This document shows, one piece after another, positions 9,830-20,900 of a DNA stretch of 64,000 nt (the stretch's first letter is position 1; the number at the start of each line of letters is the position of its first letter). The notes beneath the pieces were generated by a model that was given only the letters and a program-made list of their open reading frames with translations, searched no databases and was not told the DNA's origin. The stretch spans positions 27,130,001 to 27,194,000 of the forward strand of contig JAZBRS010000039.1 of the NCBI GenBank assembly GCA_037176725.1, written 5' to 3'. The translations under genes and the position numbers were made by a program. This DNA is from Posidonia oceanica. Taxonomy: Eukaryota; Streptophyta; Magnoliopsida; Alismatales; Posidoniaceae.

Positions 9830-10660
9830 AAATATTACATTTCTACCTTAAGTTTTCTCATTTTTTCGTTCTGGTCCTTAGCTTATTTAAGATGCTTAGT
9901 TTCTGATTTAATATCTTGCTAAATTGCACATTTTATCCCTGTTTTTCAGTATTTGCATTTAGATCCAGTTACTGTGCGTTTTAGTTATAAAATTTTATGT
10001 TTTGGTCCCTCTGCTTTACATTATTGCACTTTGATCCTGTCCTAAATCAGTTCATTTATATGCATTATTTTTACCATATCACATTGCATTCCATGTCCCT
10101 GTGTTTTACTGATTTTCCATTTAAGTCTCATGCACTGTAGAAACCTAGGTTTTATTTTCTCATTTTGCATACTGCATTGCATGTTTTACCTTCTGGCTTT
10201 GCATTTTTGCATGTAGGTCCATTTTAAATGGACAGTAACCCTTTTGCATGCATATTAGCTTACTACATTGCATTTTTACCCCTGATTTTTCCAAATATTG
10301 CATTTCAATCCTGTTCCTTGATTCCAGAGCATGTTTTCCATATAAAAATTGCATATCTGACCCCTGCATGGTTTAAAAATCACACATAGACCCTTGCATC
10401 TCTTTAAAACCATATAAAAAGACTGTTTTGCCCCTAAGTTGCATTTTAACTCCTATGCTTGCAAAATTGCATGTAGGCCCTCCACTTGCATTCTCGGACT
10501 CCCCAGAACCCCCGTTTTCTAGAAAATTTGCATTTTAGCCCCTTTCTTTCTTCAAAAATGCTTTTGAACTCCTGTTCTTTCCAAATTGCTTTTCCTTATC
10601 TTTTCTTGCCTTTTGCATGCATTCTGCATTCATTTAATCTTGCATTTAAGCATCCCCGTT
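9830..10660 (+). repeat. Degenerate motif array TTGCATTTNAGTCCNTG in LTR A
   Basis: A TTGCAT core followed a few bases later by GTCC, GACC or ATCC recurs roughly every 40-60 bases, for example near 9952, 10024, 10085, 10198, 10270 and 10300. The same kind of array lies at about 24890-25910 in D and, reversed, at about 17030-18370 in C as GGACCTAAATGCAA. Too diverged to be a simple satellite. Confidence 0.55.
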
Positions 10661-10934
10661 GCATACACTAGGCACTTTTAACTCCCCTTCACTTGGGAGG
10701 ACCTTCAACACACCCCTAGGACCTCCTGAACACTTAGATTTGTTCTTCTCTCCTGTTCTGGCCTTTCTGCTCCGAAGCTGCGATATCTTTCAATCCGACT
10801 GTTGGATCTCCTCGAGTAAGCTGCCCAGGCGACCGCAGCGAAGCGCTCTTCAGCATGGACCAAGCAGATCTCCGATCAGACTCCCGGATCTCCTGGTATG
10901 TCCTCCTGAACCCCTGCACTACATTCATTTGCAT

Positions 10935-11480
10935 GCCATTTGCTCCGTTTTGCGTGCTTTCAAGTTTTCTCGCTCCGTTTTGCGTGCAGTCTTGTTTTCT
11001 CGCACCGTTTTACGCGTCGCTTCTTTGTCTTGCACCGTTTTGCGTGCTTTCAAGTTTTCTCGCTCCGTTTTGCATGCAGTCTTGTTTTCTCGCACCATTT
11101 TACGTGCCGCTTCTTTGTCTTGCACCGTTTTGCGTGCCCTTTAGTTTTTTCGCCTCGTTTTGCGTGCAGTCTTGTTTTCTCACACCGTTTTGCGTGCCGC
11201 TTCTTTGTCTTGCACCGTTTTGCGTGCCCTTTAGTTTTTTCGCCCCGTTTTGCGTGCTTTCAAGTTTTCTCGCTCCGTTTTGCGTGCCGCTTCTTTGTCT
11301 TGCTCTGTTTTGCGTGCAGTCTTGTTTTCTCGCTCCGTTTTGCGTGCCGCTTCTTTGTTTTGCACCGTTTTGCGTGCCCTTTAGTTTCCTCTCCTCGTTT
11401 TGCGTGCAGTCTTGTTTTCTTGCACCGTTTTGCGTGCCCTTTCGTTTTCTCGTCTCGTCTTGCGTGCCCTTGTTTTTCTT
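10935..11480 (+). repeat. CGTTTTGCGTGC tandem array in LTR A
   Basis: About 30-36-bp units built on GCACCGTTTTGCGTGC or CTCCGTTTTGCGTGC with alternating spacers (TTTCAAGTTTTCTCG, AGTCTTGTTTTCTCG, CGCTTCTTTGTCTT). GCAC and GTGC can pair across the unit. Related arrays lie at 26580-26860 and 49830-50110 (D), 56880-57030 (E), and in reverse in C and F. The long open frame here arises from the repeat and is not a gene. Confidence 0.8.
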
Positions 11481-11880
11481 CCCCGGTTTTGCACCCTTCT
11501 TTCGTTTTCCGTACCATTTTGCGTCCTTGTTCCGTTCCTTGCATCATTTTGCATGTCAACCTTGTTTTCGCATCTTTTCGCATTCTTGTTTCGTTCCTCG
11601 CACTGTTTTACGCTGTTTCCTCTTGCATGTCGCTTGCATTGCCTGTTTTCCCCGCTGTTTTGTTTTATCGCCCGCATTTGCATATAGGGCGGTGATGCTT
11701 ACTGTCCGGAGTTCCCACGAGCCAGGTTCCGCCCGGTTCGGAACACAGACAGCGTTGCTGAGCGCTTAGATTGCACGTTTACTTTCTTGCATTGTCTTTC
11801 ATCACTTAGAGCACACTCTTGAGCATTTAGACAGGCATTCATTGGCACTTAGGCATTCAAAGTCTGCATTTCCCTGCATA

Positions 11881-12010
11881 TGCGAGCGTAAGCCTAGAAA
11901 GACCGATTCTCAGGCGTGTCGGGGGTGCCTAACACCTTCCCCGCGCGTAACAGGAGTCCTTACCCTCTCTTGGCCCGCAATGACCATATTGCCCTTGTCC
12001 TAGGCACGAG
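11881..12010 (+). promoter_or_regulatory. Conserved LTR-terminal block with hairpin (A)
   Basis: AAGACCGATTCTC, GGGTGCCTAACACCTTCCCC and GCGTAACAGGAGTCCTTACCC are kept in every LTR of the window although the rest of the LTRs diverge. GGTG-CCTAA-CACC (11924-11936) can form a hairpin. It lies about 0.4 kb before the LTR end, possibly in the R region or near the RNA 3' end. Function unknown. Confidence 0.6.
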
Positions 12011-12313
12011 TCACATCATTTGCATTCATTTGCATCTCATTTCTTTTGCATTGCCCTGCATTGCATCTTTTGCTTGGTTTTGCGCGATTATTCACGCATT
12101 TCCCCGGTTTTCCTCGTCTTCCGATTTAATAGACTTGGTGGCGACTCCGATTTTGTCTTGTCTTCTTCTTTTCTTTCCCTTTTTCCCTCTTTTAAATGTT
12201 TTCGAGTTAGGTCTTCCTTCTCGGACATAGCCGCTAATAGTGAGCCTGATTCCAATCGGTGCACGCGAGCTTTGGCAACGTGCATGGATGATCCGAACAC
12301 TGGGATTACTACA

Positions 12314-12764
12314 GTCGGCTTTCCGTGCCTGAAGTTGTCACTGGCATTATACATCTGTTTCCGACACTATATATATGCATCCAGCGGTACCGCTTTCCCC
12401 TATCGTCGTAGAGGTTAGATGGATTTTCACGCCAGAAAGGGTCGCTCTGTAGTCTACTGATAGGAACCCATTCGTTGCAGGCTCTGCTCACGGGATGGCC
12501 ATGCTGGTTCTCTCGCCTTCTACTCTACGCCTACACAGGTACTGCATGGGTTGCTTCTCCACCACTGCTGCTCTTCTTCTACTTTCATCCGGGCGTCGAG
12601 GTGGTGCTTTCGCCGGATTTGGAGGGCCAGCTGGTCATGTTGAGTGTTGTCTTTTCCACTCCTCTTGGCTAGATCTGTGTTAGCCCTTGCATTGTACAAG
12701 ATCTCGCATGATTTTCAAAGAGTTTTCATGCTTTTCCTCTCTTTTTGTGTAGGGTTTTCCCACC
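12314..12764 (+). other. Flank of element A, unassigned
   Basis: No gene recognised. A pyrimidine tract ending CTTTTTGTGTAG (about 12732-12751) resembles a splice acceptor just before the ATG of the DUF7745-like remnant. No primer-binding site follows the LTR end, which supports 12313 as the boundary of element A. Confidence 0.3.
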
Positions 12765-14010
12765 ATGGTAACACCTACTCGGTGCACTGATCTTCTGCTG
12801 GCATGGATCGGTATGCTGACCGTTCAAGACTGTGAGAGATTGCGATCATGAGGCATTTCCACAATGTTTCTGAGCATTGCTAATGTGGAAGTGAGCTAGT
12901 ACTTGCTGTGTGCCGTTGCCTGGTTCTAGAAGCCGGTTTATCACGTCTTCCGCTTTGGATTGGTGGAAATGACTCCTACCTTGGAGGAAGTGAGGCAGAT
13001 CTGTAGCTTGTCGAGGCTGCGGGGGCCTGCAATCTTCATGCGGCGTGATGCCTATTTGTCTGTACTAAACCTGTTGACCGGACTCTGGTTGGGTGACTGC
13101 GACCGCCACCTGGTTTGAAGAGATGGTGATTTGCCAATGCTTTGTTTGAGGTACTTCAACGAAGTGGCATAGAAGCACGCCGCGCTAGGCAATGACCTGT
13201 GGCTCTGAGGATTTGTCGTTCGTTTTCTGGGGGAGCTGGTTTTTAGTCATGGTAGAATGACTGTCGCCATCGAGGTGGTGGAGATTGCTTTAGCTGTGGT
13301 AACTAGGCAGATAGATCTAGCCCCTGTCATTCTGGCTGAGACATACCGGGCCTTGGATCGCGCTCTATGGCGCTGCCGGCACTTCTATGGCTGTGGTGCC
13401 CTAATTCAAGTGATAAGTTGCTACCCCTGTTTACTGTTCACTGCTTTGCACTTGCTCTGCTCAGCTGACTTTGTTTTTCAATAGGTTTGGCTTGCTGCGC
13501 ACATGGAGGTAGAGATCATGCATCCCCAGTGCTCTGCTTTCGATGCATACCGCCATAGTGGTCACTCCCAGACAATCCCTTGTGTCCATGATGTCCACTG
13601 TGTGCTGGAGGCCCTGACCGAGGATTCGGTGACCTGGTGCATCATTCCTGTCGCTGCAGAGCCCTTCACTGTTTTCTTCAACGATAGTCACATGCGGTTG
13701 CTTGTCCTCCCTGGGTTTACTAGAGGTGTGCAGTATCATCCTAACCGGGTGATGCAGCAATTCGGCTACTGCTAGGATGTATTTGAGCAAGACCCGATGC
13801 CAGCCCTCTATCAGTAATATCCAATTGGCTCAACTGTGATGACCACTTAGTTAGCTCACATGCTGCATCGCTGCATCTACTCAAACAGGATCCCTATGAT
13901 GAAGGGTTCTTGCTACACTGCAAAGTATGAGAATCATATTGACGAGACTTGGCCCATCTGCAAGGTGCCACCTGGCGCTCTCTTGTTCCCAGGTGCTGGG
14001 AGCTCATCGG
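12765..14010 (+). pseudogene. DUF7745-like gene remnant with an intron
   Basis: A decayed relative of the frame at 39118-40296 in element D. From ATG 12765 the frame is uninterrupted by indels up to the intron, with in-frame stops (for example 12849; one replaces the Trp of a RFWKP-like motif). It resumes in phase after the intron and stops after GVQYHPNRVMQQFGY near 13772; homology continues to KVPPGALLFPG near 13990. Recognisable family features are TPTLEEV, PVILAETYRALD and the GCGALIQ..VWLAAH segment, which recall plant DUF7745 proteins. It is either a broken host gene or an element remnant; the intron favours a copy not passed through spliced RNA. Function of the family is unknown to me. 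Confidence 0.7.
13410..13484 (+). other. 75-bp GT-AG intron in the DUF7745-like remnant
   Basis: The exon ends ATTCAA (13409). The intron starts GTGATAAG and ends TTTTTCAATAG (13484). The next exon starts GTTTGGCTTGCT. Joining gives L-I-Q-V-W-L-A, matching L-I-Q-V-W-L-I in element D (about 39770-39790), where no extra bases are present. Phase 0; it contains an in-frame TAG at its 3' end; length near the lower limit for plants. Confidence 0.75.
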
Positions 14011-14249
14011 GGCGCACCACTGGTTTTGTTGTCTGAAATGCAGTTTGTGTGTCTATACTCACTATGTCTGTACTCACTGTGTCTGTGATGGGCCCATGGG
14101 AATACAAAAATTTGGCTTTATCATGCTTGCTCGCATAATCTGTGTGACTGTTGTCTGGTTGGTTCCATTGTATGCAAAGACAGCTAACTGTCTGCAACTC
14201 TGCAAACCAGCACTTCGCACCGGAATTCCGCACCTAGATTTGTCGCTGA

Positions 14250-15442
14250 CCCTTGACGCTCTTATGGTCCGCTGACTGTATGCACCTAGATGCGGTTCTT
14301 GCTGTTTCCGTCATGTTTAGAAGATGCTTGGGGATGCTGGCTCATGGCGCTTGGGTCAAAATCAAGGCTTTTACAACCTTGCTGCCCTTCGAAGGTGGTG
14401 CGGGTATGATCCTCTACTCCAAGATAGTTTCTAAAAGGTACTAGGTGTTCAGAAAGCATCTGCTAAGCTACCGTCAGCAGTACTGACCCAGTGGTTGCCC
14501 GATAAGTGACCATGATGCCTCCGGCGAAGGATCGATCGGCCTTGCAAAGTTGAGAGGACAAAAGGGATGCTTATTGCTAAGAATGCATGCTTGATTAATG
14601 CGATTTGCAATGCCCTCAGTTCTGAGAATGCTTTTGATGCCTACTATAGGGGAAAGAGGTGTCTTCGACTCACGAGACCCTACCTAGACTCCTAGACTGT
14701 AGGTGGCTCTCGGTTATGTGCAGCGTTGTGCTGGGGATGTGTGTGCTCGGTGGTGGTGGAACAGGCTTCATGCCAAACTCACTAGACCCTACACCTGCTC
14801 TTTTGCGGCTCAAATTCTTTTTTTCTCCCTCTCAGACGTATAGGTTTGCTCTATCCCTGGGTTGGAGGTATAAAGGTGCCTGCTATGGTGCAGTGGAGTT
14901 GTTGCAGGTTAGGGGTGGCTAGTCCCTTTGTGGATTCTGTGGGCTTTCAGGCACTGGCTTTGACTCCTCTCCAAGGTCAATCGTAGGGATAGAGTTAGTC
15001 TGTTTGCCTCTCTCATGGGCCGATTTCTCTCTGTGCTATCTATCTTCTGCATTTTTTATTGCCCCAGTGCTAATCTTGGCTCACACTCTTGCTCACAACC
15101 TAACATTTTATCTCCCTCTTGGAGGTGTAGGTTCTAGGAGGAGTTTGGTCATTTCGCACAGCTCACAATGGATGGTGGCTCCCTCACTAGGCTAGGACAT
15201 CTAAGTAGTGTCAACTGAGGAAGAACGAACTCTTTCCATAGTAGGCAAGCTATTCCGATTTTCATCATTGGGCCCGATGTTGGCGATGCATGCAAATGCT
15301 GTTTACTTATGCTCTATTCATATGCTAAAGTGCAGGAATAAAGTAAACATGTATGCAAATGTGGGGATGCAATAAGAGGAATGCATACAGAAATGCAGAG
15401 GAAGAAGACTTTGCAAGGCAAGGATACGGACCTCGGTCATTG
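14250..15442 (-). other. Post-integrase untranslated region of element B
   Basis: Read on the minus strand, this follows the order of D 37624-about 38650. Shared landmarks include GCCCAATGATG, GGAAAGAGT, CACTACTTAGATGTC, GTGAGGGAGCCACCA, AATGTTAGGTTGTGAGC, AGGTGTAGG and the final CTGAGGGCA. It is non-coding. The left edge toward the plus-strand DUF7745 remnant is uncertain (between about 14000 and 14560). The equivalent DUF7745 frame of B would be expected on the minus strand here and is not found. Confidence 0.6.
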
Positions 15443-15694
15443 CTAGTACTTCTTCTGGTAGCATGTATTGACATGCTTTGTCAGCTCATTCTGATCCATA
15501 TCTTGGAGGATAGTCGTGCCTCCAGAGAAGACTTGTTTGATAACGAACGAGTTGCGCCAATTGGGTCGGAATTTACCTCGACCATCAGGAAGGTGGATGG
15601 CTCGCAAAACTAGGTTGCTGGGTGCAAAGCTTCTAGGCCTGACTTTCTTCTGATAGGACCTGGCCATACGCTTCTGATAGCACTGAGCGTGATG
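15443..15694 (-). pseudogene. Integrase C-terminus of element B, fragment 3
   Basis: Minus-strand reading gives CYQKRMARSYQKKV, then PSNLVLRAIHLPDGRGKFRP and NWRNSFVIKQVFSGG, ending QKKY and TAG. It matches D's integrase end almost residue for residue. This is the chromatin- or DNA-binding C-terminal part of integrase with the GPY/F-like segment (N-S-F in place of G-P-F). It is separated from the core at 20961-21673 by solo LTR C; removing the LTR and one CAAGG copy restores R-R-L-H-A followed by L-H-H-A-Q. Confidence 0.9.
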
Positions 15695-15699
15695 CAAGG
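15695..15699 (+). repeat. Target-site duplication of solo LTR C, left copy
   Basis: CAAGG; identical to 20961-20965 on the other side of the LTR. Confidence 0.9.
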
Positions 15700-15989
15700 T
15701 GTAGTAATCTCGGTGTTCGGATCGTCCATGCACAATAGCAAAGCTCACGTGCACCGATCAAAATCAGGTTCACTATTAGCAGATGTATCTGAGAAGGAAG
15801 ACTTGACTTGAAAACACCAAAAAAGGGGAAAAAGAGAAAGAAAAAGAAAAGATAAGACAAATCAGAGTCACCACCGTATCTATTAAGTCGGGAGACAAGG
15901 AAAACTTGGGAAATACGTGAATAAACATGCAAAACCAAGCAAAAGATGCAATGCGATGCAATGCAAATGAAATGAGATGCAATGATGTG

Positions 15990-16121
15990 ACTCATGCCTA
16001 GGATAAGGGCAATATGTTCATTAGGGGCCATGAGAAAGGGCAAGGACTCCTGTTACGTGCGGGGAAGGTGTTAGGCACCCCCAACACGCTCGAGAATCGG
16101 TCTTTCTAAGCTTACGCTCGC
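15990..16121 (-). promoter_or_regulatory. Conserved LTR-terminal block with hairpin (C)
   Basis: Reverse of the block at 11881-12010. The hairpin GGTG-CCTAA-CACC lies at 16067-16079 on the minus strand, with AGACCGATTCTCG and GTAACAGGAGTCCTTGCCC on either side. Confidence 0.6.
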
Positions 16122-17029
16122 ATACACAGGGAAATGCATACTTTGAATGCCTAAGTGCCATGAATGCCTAACTAGATGCTCAAATGTGTGCTCTAAGTGA
16201 TGAGATGAATGCTGGGAATTAAACGTGCTATCTATGTGCTCAGCAGCACTATTTGTGTTCCGACCCGGGCGAACCCTGGTCCGTGAGAACTCCAGGCAGT
16301 AAGCATCACTGCCCTAAATGCAAATGCAGGCGATAAAACAAAACAACGGTAAAACCATACACATGCAGGCGACATGCAAAGAAAAATGAAATCAAGCACG
16401 CAAAACGGTGTGGAAACAAAACGTCGTAAAAGCCACGCATTGCAGGTGTGAAAACATGCAAAGGGGAAATAAAACAAGTAAAGAGGGGCAAGTGATGTAA
16501 GTATGAAAACAAACACCGGTTAAGGACCGCGCGATGCAAGTGTGAAGACCTGCAAAGGGGAAAGAAATCAAGCAAAGGGATCACCACTATCCTGTGACTG
16601 TTTCCCACTAAACTGTCCCACGATATGTCTCGCACGCTGTCCAAAGCTCGCAGTGCAATCGGATCGTGGAAAAGGAGGAAGAAGGCCATGATCAGTAGTG
16701 AATCTGAGGAAAAACACAACCAAAAGACACTAAGAAGACGTGAAAAGAGGAAGTAGAGTAGATAGGCAAGAGGGGGAGCCCTAATCTACATGCACAGAAA
16801 ACGCGGTGCGAAAACAATGCATGCAATGCAAGTGACATGATGTGTTGTGCTTCAGATGGACTTATCTTGAGAATCTGATGCCTGATCTAAGATAACTTTG
16901 GTTAGAATGGAAGATCACTCAACCAGGAAGACCTGGACAGTCAGATCGTGAAAATCCAACGGTCCGATCAAAAGTTATTCAGGTTTCAAGTCAAAAGGCT
17001 CAAGGGCCAGAAAAGGTAGGGATCTAAGT

Positions 17030-18370
17030 GCAAATAGTCCCTAAGGGTGTGCAGAACAGGGTGTATGCATGCAAGAATGCAGAGGATGTTTGAATGAATG
17101 CAGGAGGGCAATGATTGATGATATGGGAGTGCAAATGCATGCAAAAATGCAATGCAGGGACCTAAGTGCAATTTTGGAAAACTACAGGGTCCTATGTGCA
17201 AAATGTCCCTACATGGGTGTAAAACAGTGCAAATGTATGCAAGAATGCTAATGCAGGGGTGCATGAACTAAATGCAATGTTAATTAGGATGAATGCATGA
17301 AAAAATGCAAGAAAAGGGCCTAAATGCAGTTTTAAAAACTTACAGGACCTAAATGCAATGCAAAGAAAGCATGCAAACTTGTAAAAGTTGAAAACATGGA
17401 CTTATGTGCAATTTCAGAAAACTGTGGGGCTTTTTTGGCAATGCAATGTGGTTTGGAATGCAACTAACATGGTATTTAAATGCATGGAGGACTAAAATGC
17501 AAATAAAACATGTTTTTTGGATTTTTTAGCAATGTAATAAGATAAGAAATAGAAATTAAATTAAAGATGAATGCTCTAAGGACTGATGTGTAATTACAGA
17601 GTTTTTGTGGGTTTTATATGCAATGAAATATGCAAATTTAAACTACTGATTCACAGAATGTGGACTTAAGTGCAATTACAGCATGTTTTTGTGTTTTTTA
17701 GCAATGCAGTATGATTTAAATGCATATTAAATGAAATCCTAAACTACTGATGGATTGATGTGCAAGTAAAATAAATTTAGGGGCTAAAATGCAATTCAGT
17801 AAGATAAAAATGCAATTTAAATGAATGCATGCATGGTTTGTGGACTAAAATGCAAATAATGCAACCTATAGGAGTTTTATGCAATGCAATAAGATAGTAA
17901 ATGCAAATTAAATCAAGAATCAACCAACTGAGGACTGCATGGCAAATAAATTAAGTTCAGGGGCCTCATTGCAATGCAGTAAGGTAAAAAAGGGAAATAA
18001 ATGACATTCATCAACTGAAACAGGACCTAGATGCAATTTAAAATAAACAGAGGACTCTAACGCAATGTAATAAGATAATAAATGCATTTAAATGACATGA
18101 TAAATCAACAGAGGACCTAAGTGCAAATATAATAAGTTGTAGAAGTTAAATGTAATGTAATAAGATAAAAAACAAGCATTTAAATGATATTAATCAACTG
18201 TAGGACTCATGTGCAAATATAATAAACTACTGGACTGAAATGAAATGATATTAAAAACTTTTGAACTACAGCAGGACCGAAATGTAAATAAAGGAAATGA
18301 TAGAAATAAAAAGCAATGCAATATAGTTTTATTCAGACATTAAATGATTCTTAAACCGATTCTAGACCTA
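17030..18370 (-). repeat. Degenerate GGACCTAAATGCAA array in solo LTR C
   Basis: On the plus strand, variants such as GGGACCTAAGTGCAATTTTGG, GGACCTAAATGCAATGC, GGACTAAAATGCAAATAA and GGACCTAGATGCAATTT recur about every 40-70 bases, roughly twenty times. Same array type as in LTRs A and D. No gene. Confidence 0.55.
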
Positions 18371-20664
18371 AATGTAATAAAAATAAACTAGCAGAATTTA
18401 TTTCAATGCAAGCTTTAAACTATACTCAAGTTTTAAAAAAAGAAAAATAAGGGAACAGTGCCGTCTTGCCCGCGCGTCTAGGCACTGTGCCGGCGGAGGA
18501 GCGGCGGCGCACGGCGAGCAGCAGGCACAGGTGAAGCTCGGCGAGGTGATCTGGAGGCAAGCGGTGGTCCAGCACGTGCGATGAGCGACGGCAGTGGCGA
18601 ACATCGCCAGAAAAGAAGAGAACTCCGGCGAGGCTCAAAAAATCGACCCAATGCAGCAAAAATTCAACTAAAATGCTGTAAAGCATGGCATGCATCCAAG
18701 GAAGATAAGTGCGCATCGATTTACCTATGGTGAAGGCTGAGGAGGACTAGCAACGCCGGTGGCTCGCGGCAGTCCAATAGTGGGTTACTACGGTGGTCGG
18801 AGGGCCGGAAGGGCAGCTGGGCAGTTCCAGCGGGTTGCACGCGTACAGGCGGTGCTCCAAGTGGCCTCAGAAGCGTGTTGCAGTGGCCGGAGTGGAAAAT
18901 GGGATTTTTTGGGGTGGTCGGCTGGTTTTGAGATCGCCGGGGCGCTCTGTGACTCTTCGGGCTGAAGGGAAGGTCCCTCTGGGTTGGTGGAGGTCCCAAG
19001 AGCGTGGTGGAGTGATTTGATTGGGGTGGAAAGGTCTAAGGAAGGCTGGTGTGAGTTTTTAGAGATTTGGGCAAAATCTAGACGCAGGTGTTTGTGGTGG
19101 ATTTCTGGGGCTGTAGGGTGTGTGAGGGTGAATTGCTAGTTGGCTCGGGGAGGTGGTGGCCTGGTGGGTTTGCTGGGGAAGTTTGGGAGGTTTCTGGTGG
19201 CCGTGGTGCGGGAGAGGCAAGGGAGAAGGTTGCTCTGTGAGGTGAGGAGAAAATGGGCATTTGGAGGAGGATTTCTGGTAGATTTCTAGGTGGATTCAGG
19301 GTCTAGAAGATGCACAAGGAAGAAGGAGAGCTCTGGGTTGCTTTGTGTGTCAAGTCTGGGTCATTTTTGGGGGGATTCTGGTTTTGTTCTCCTCCTCCTT
19401 CTAGTCTTCTCCTTGCTGTCAGTGGGTGTCATGGAGTCTTGGTCTTGGTCTTGGTCTTTGGCCACAGGGTATGGTGGTGATGGAATCGTGGGTTGTGGAG
19501 TGGATGCTGGAAGTCTTGGTGGTGTCAGGGAGGTTTGAATTTGGAGGAGAATCACGAAGGAGGGAGGTCTGTTGTTTGTTCTGTGAGAGAGAGAAGAGAA
19601 GAAGGTGGAAGAAGAAGAAGGAGGCATGGGGAGTTTTGGGCTGGGCTGTTGCAAGGAGAAAAGAAGAAAAAAAGGTGGAGTGGGCCGGGCTAAAGGAATA
19701 GGGAAAGAAAAAGAAAAAAAAAAGAAAGGAGAGAAAGGAAGAAAGAAGGAAAGAAAGGAGGAGAGAGAGGGAGGACAAAGAGGAGAGAGAAGAAGAAGGA
19801 AAAGGATAATTGGAGAAGAAAGAAGGAGAAGACTTGTGGTTTTTTTTTTGTTTTGTTTTTTAAGGTTTTAATGTTTTGAATTGGGGTTTTAAGTTTTTAG
19901 AGGATTGTTTTTTTTTAGATTTTGAATTAGGTTCTTTTTTCTTAGATTTTTTTAATTAAATTTTTCTTAGTTTTTTAGTTAGGTTTTTCTTAGATTTTTT
20001 AGTTGGTTGTTTCTAGGTTTTAGAATTAGGTTCTTTTTTCTTAGATTTTTCCTTTTGATTGTTTTAATTGTTTCTTCTAGGTTTTTGATTGGTTTTTTTT
20101 TTTAGGATTTTCTTTTGATTGTTTTAATTGTTTTTAAGTTTTTTAATTTGTTTTAATTGTTTTTACGTTTGTTTAACTTGTTTTTAATTTGTTTTCAAGT
20201 TTTTAAATTGTTTTAACTTGGATTTTTCTTTTAAATTGTTTTTTAAGTGTTTTGATTTGTTTTTTGATTAGATTTTTCCTTTTAATTGTTTCTTTAAGTG
20301 TTTTAATTTGTTTTTGATTGTTTTAAGTTTTGAAATTTCTTTTTTAATTGTCTTTAAGTTTGTTTAACTTGTTTTGATTTGTTTTTAAATTGTTTTAACT
20401 TGGATTTTTCTTTTAAATTGCTTTTAAGTGTTTTATTTATTTTTCTGGTTGGATTTTTCTCTTTAATTGTTTTAAGAAGTGTTAAATGAGTCTGATGATG
20501 AGTTTGAAGAAGGAGGGAGAAGAAGTGAAGGGGAGGATATTGAGGAAAGAGAAAAGGATAATGAGGAGAGAGACAAGAATAATCAGGAGAGAGAAAAGGA
20601 CAATGAGATGAGAAAGAAGGGTAATGACCTGAATTTGGAGGGGTTTTGTGTGGGTGTGCGACCT

Positions 20665-20900
20665 AAGGTTTCTAGGGTTTGACCTAAGGTTTAATCTAGG
20701 GTTTTCTATGATTTTAAATGGGATTTTTGAAGGGTTTTTGGAAGGTTTAGGGTTAGGGTTTGAAATGGGTTTTGGTTTAGGGTTTGGATTGGATTTCAGG
20801 ATTGTTTTACCTAGGATTTTTGGATGGTTTTCTAGGTTGAAGAAAGGATGGGTTTCCCTAGGGTTTTTGGATGGTTTTTTGGGTTAGGGTTTTGAGAGGG
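20665..20900 (+). repeat. Telobox-like cluster in LTR C
   Basis: Several TAGGGTTT units, including TTTAGGGTTAGGGTTTG at 20746-20761, near the promoter-proximal end of this minus-strand LTR. AAACCCTA is a known plant telobox motif, but the other LTRs only show scattered copies. Confidence 0.5.

Larger units (their letters stand above)
1..12313 (+). mobile_element. Element A: pol-less Tat/Ogre-like LTR retrotransposon, right-hand part
   Basis: The window opens inside the untranslated leader of this element; the 5' LTR and PBS lie outside. The order is leader (1-672), broken gag (673-2814), a 4-kb non-coding tail rich in hairpin repeats, a polypurine tract and a 3' LTR (6838-12313). No protease, RT, RNase H or integrase can be read in any frame of the tail, so it would depend on another element's enzymes. 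Element E has the same organisation and the same sequence directly after gag, so loss of pol is a shared family trait and not a private deletion. The leader and gag are clearly related to the complete element D. Confidence 0.9.
6838..12313 (+). mobile_element. 3' LTR of element A (about 5.5 kb)
   Basis: Starts TGTTGACACCCC and ends GGATTACTACA, with canonical TG..CA ends. Internal order: a GAAACCCTAG-rich start; a strongly A-rich, T-poor strand (about 7540-8290); a GC-rich block (about 8450-9810) with a donor-like GCAG|GTATC near 9498; a degenerate array of TTGCATTTNAGTCC motifs (about 9830-10660); an array of CGTTTTGCGTGC units (10935-11480); and the block conserved in all LTRs (11881-12010). 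LTRs C and D share this order. Open frames inside, for example 9138-9815, look like chance products of GC content. The bases after the end, GTCGG, are the expected right-hand target duplication; the left copy is outside. Confidence 0.9.

Noticed and set aside
10855..11769. 304-codon cysteine- and phenylalanine-rich frame
   Set aside because: It lies in the GTTTTGCGTGC array of LTR A, and all three plus frames are open there, so the frame follows from composition.
13934..14233. Minus-strand 99-codon frame as part of element B
   Set aside because: No similarity to D's corresponding region; it overlaps the end of the plus-strand DUF7745 remnant.
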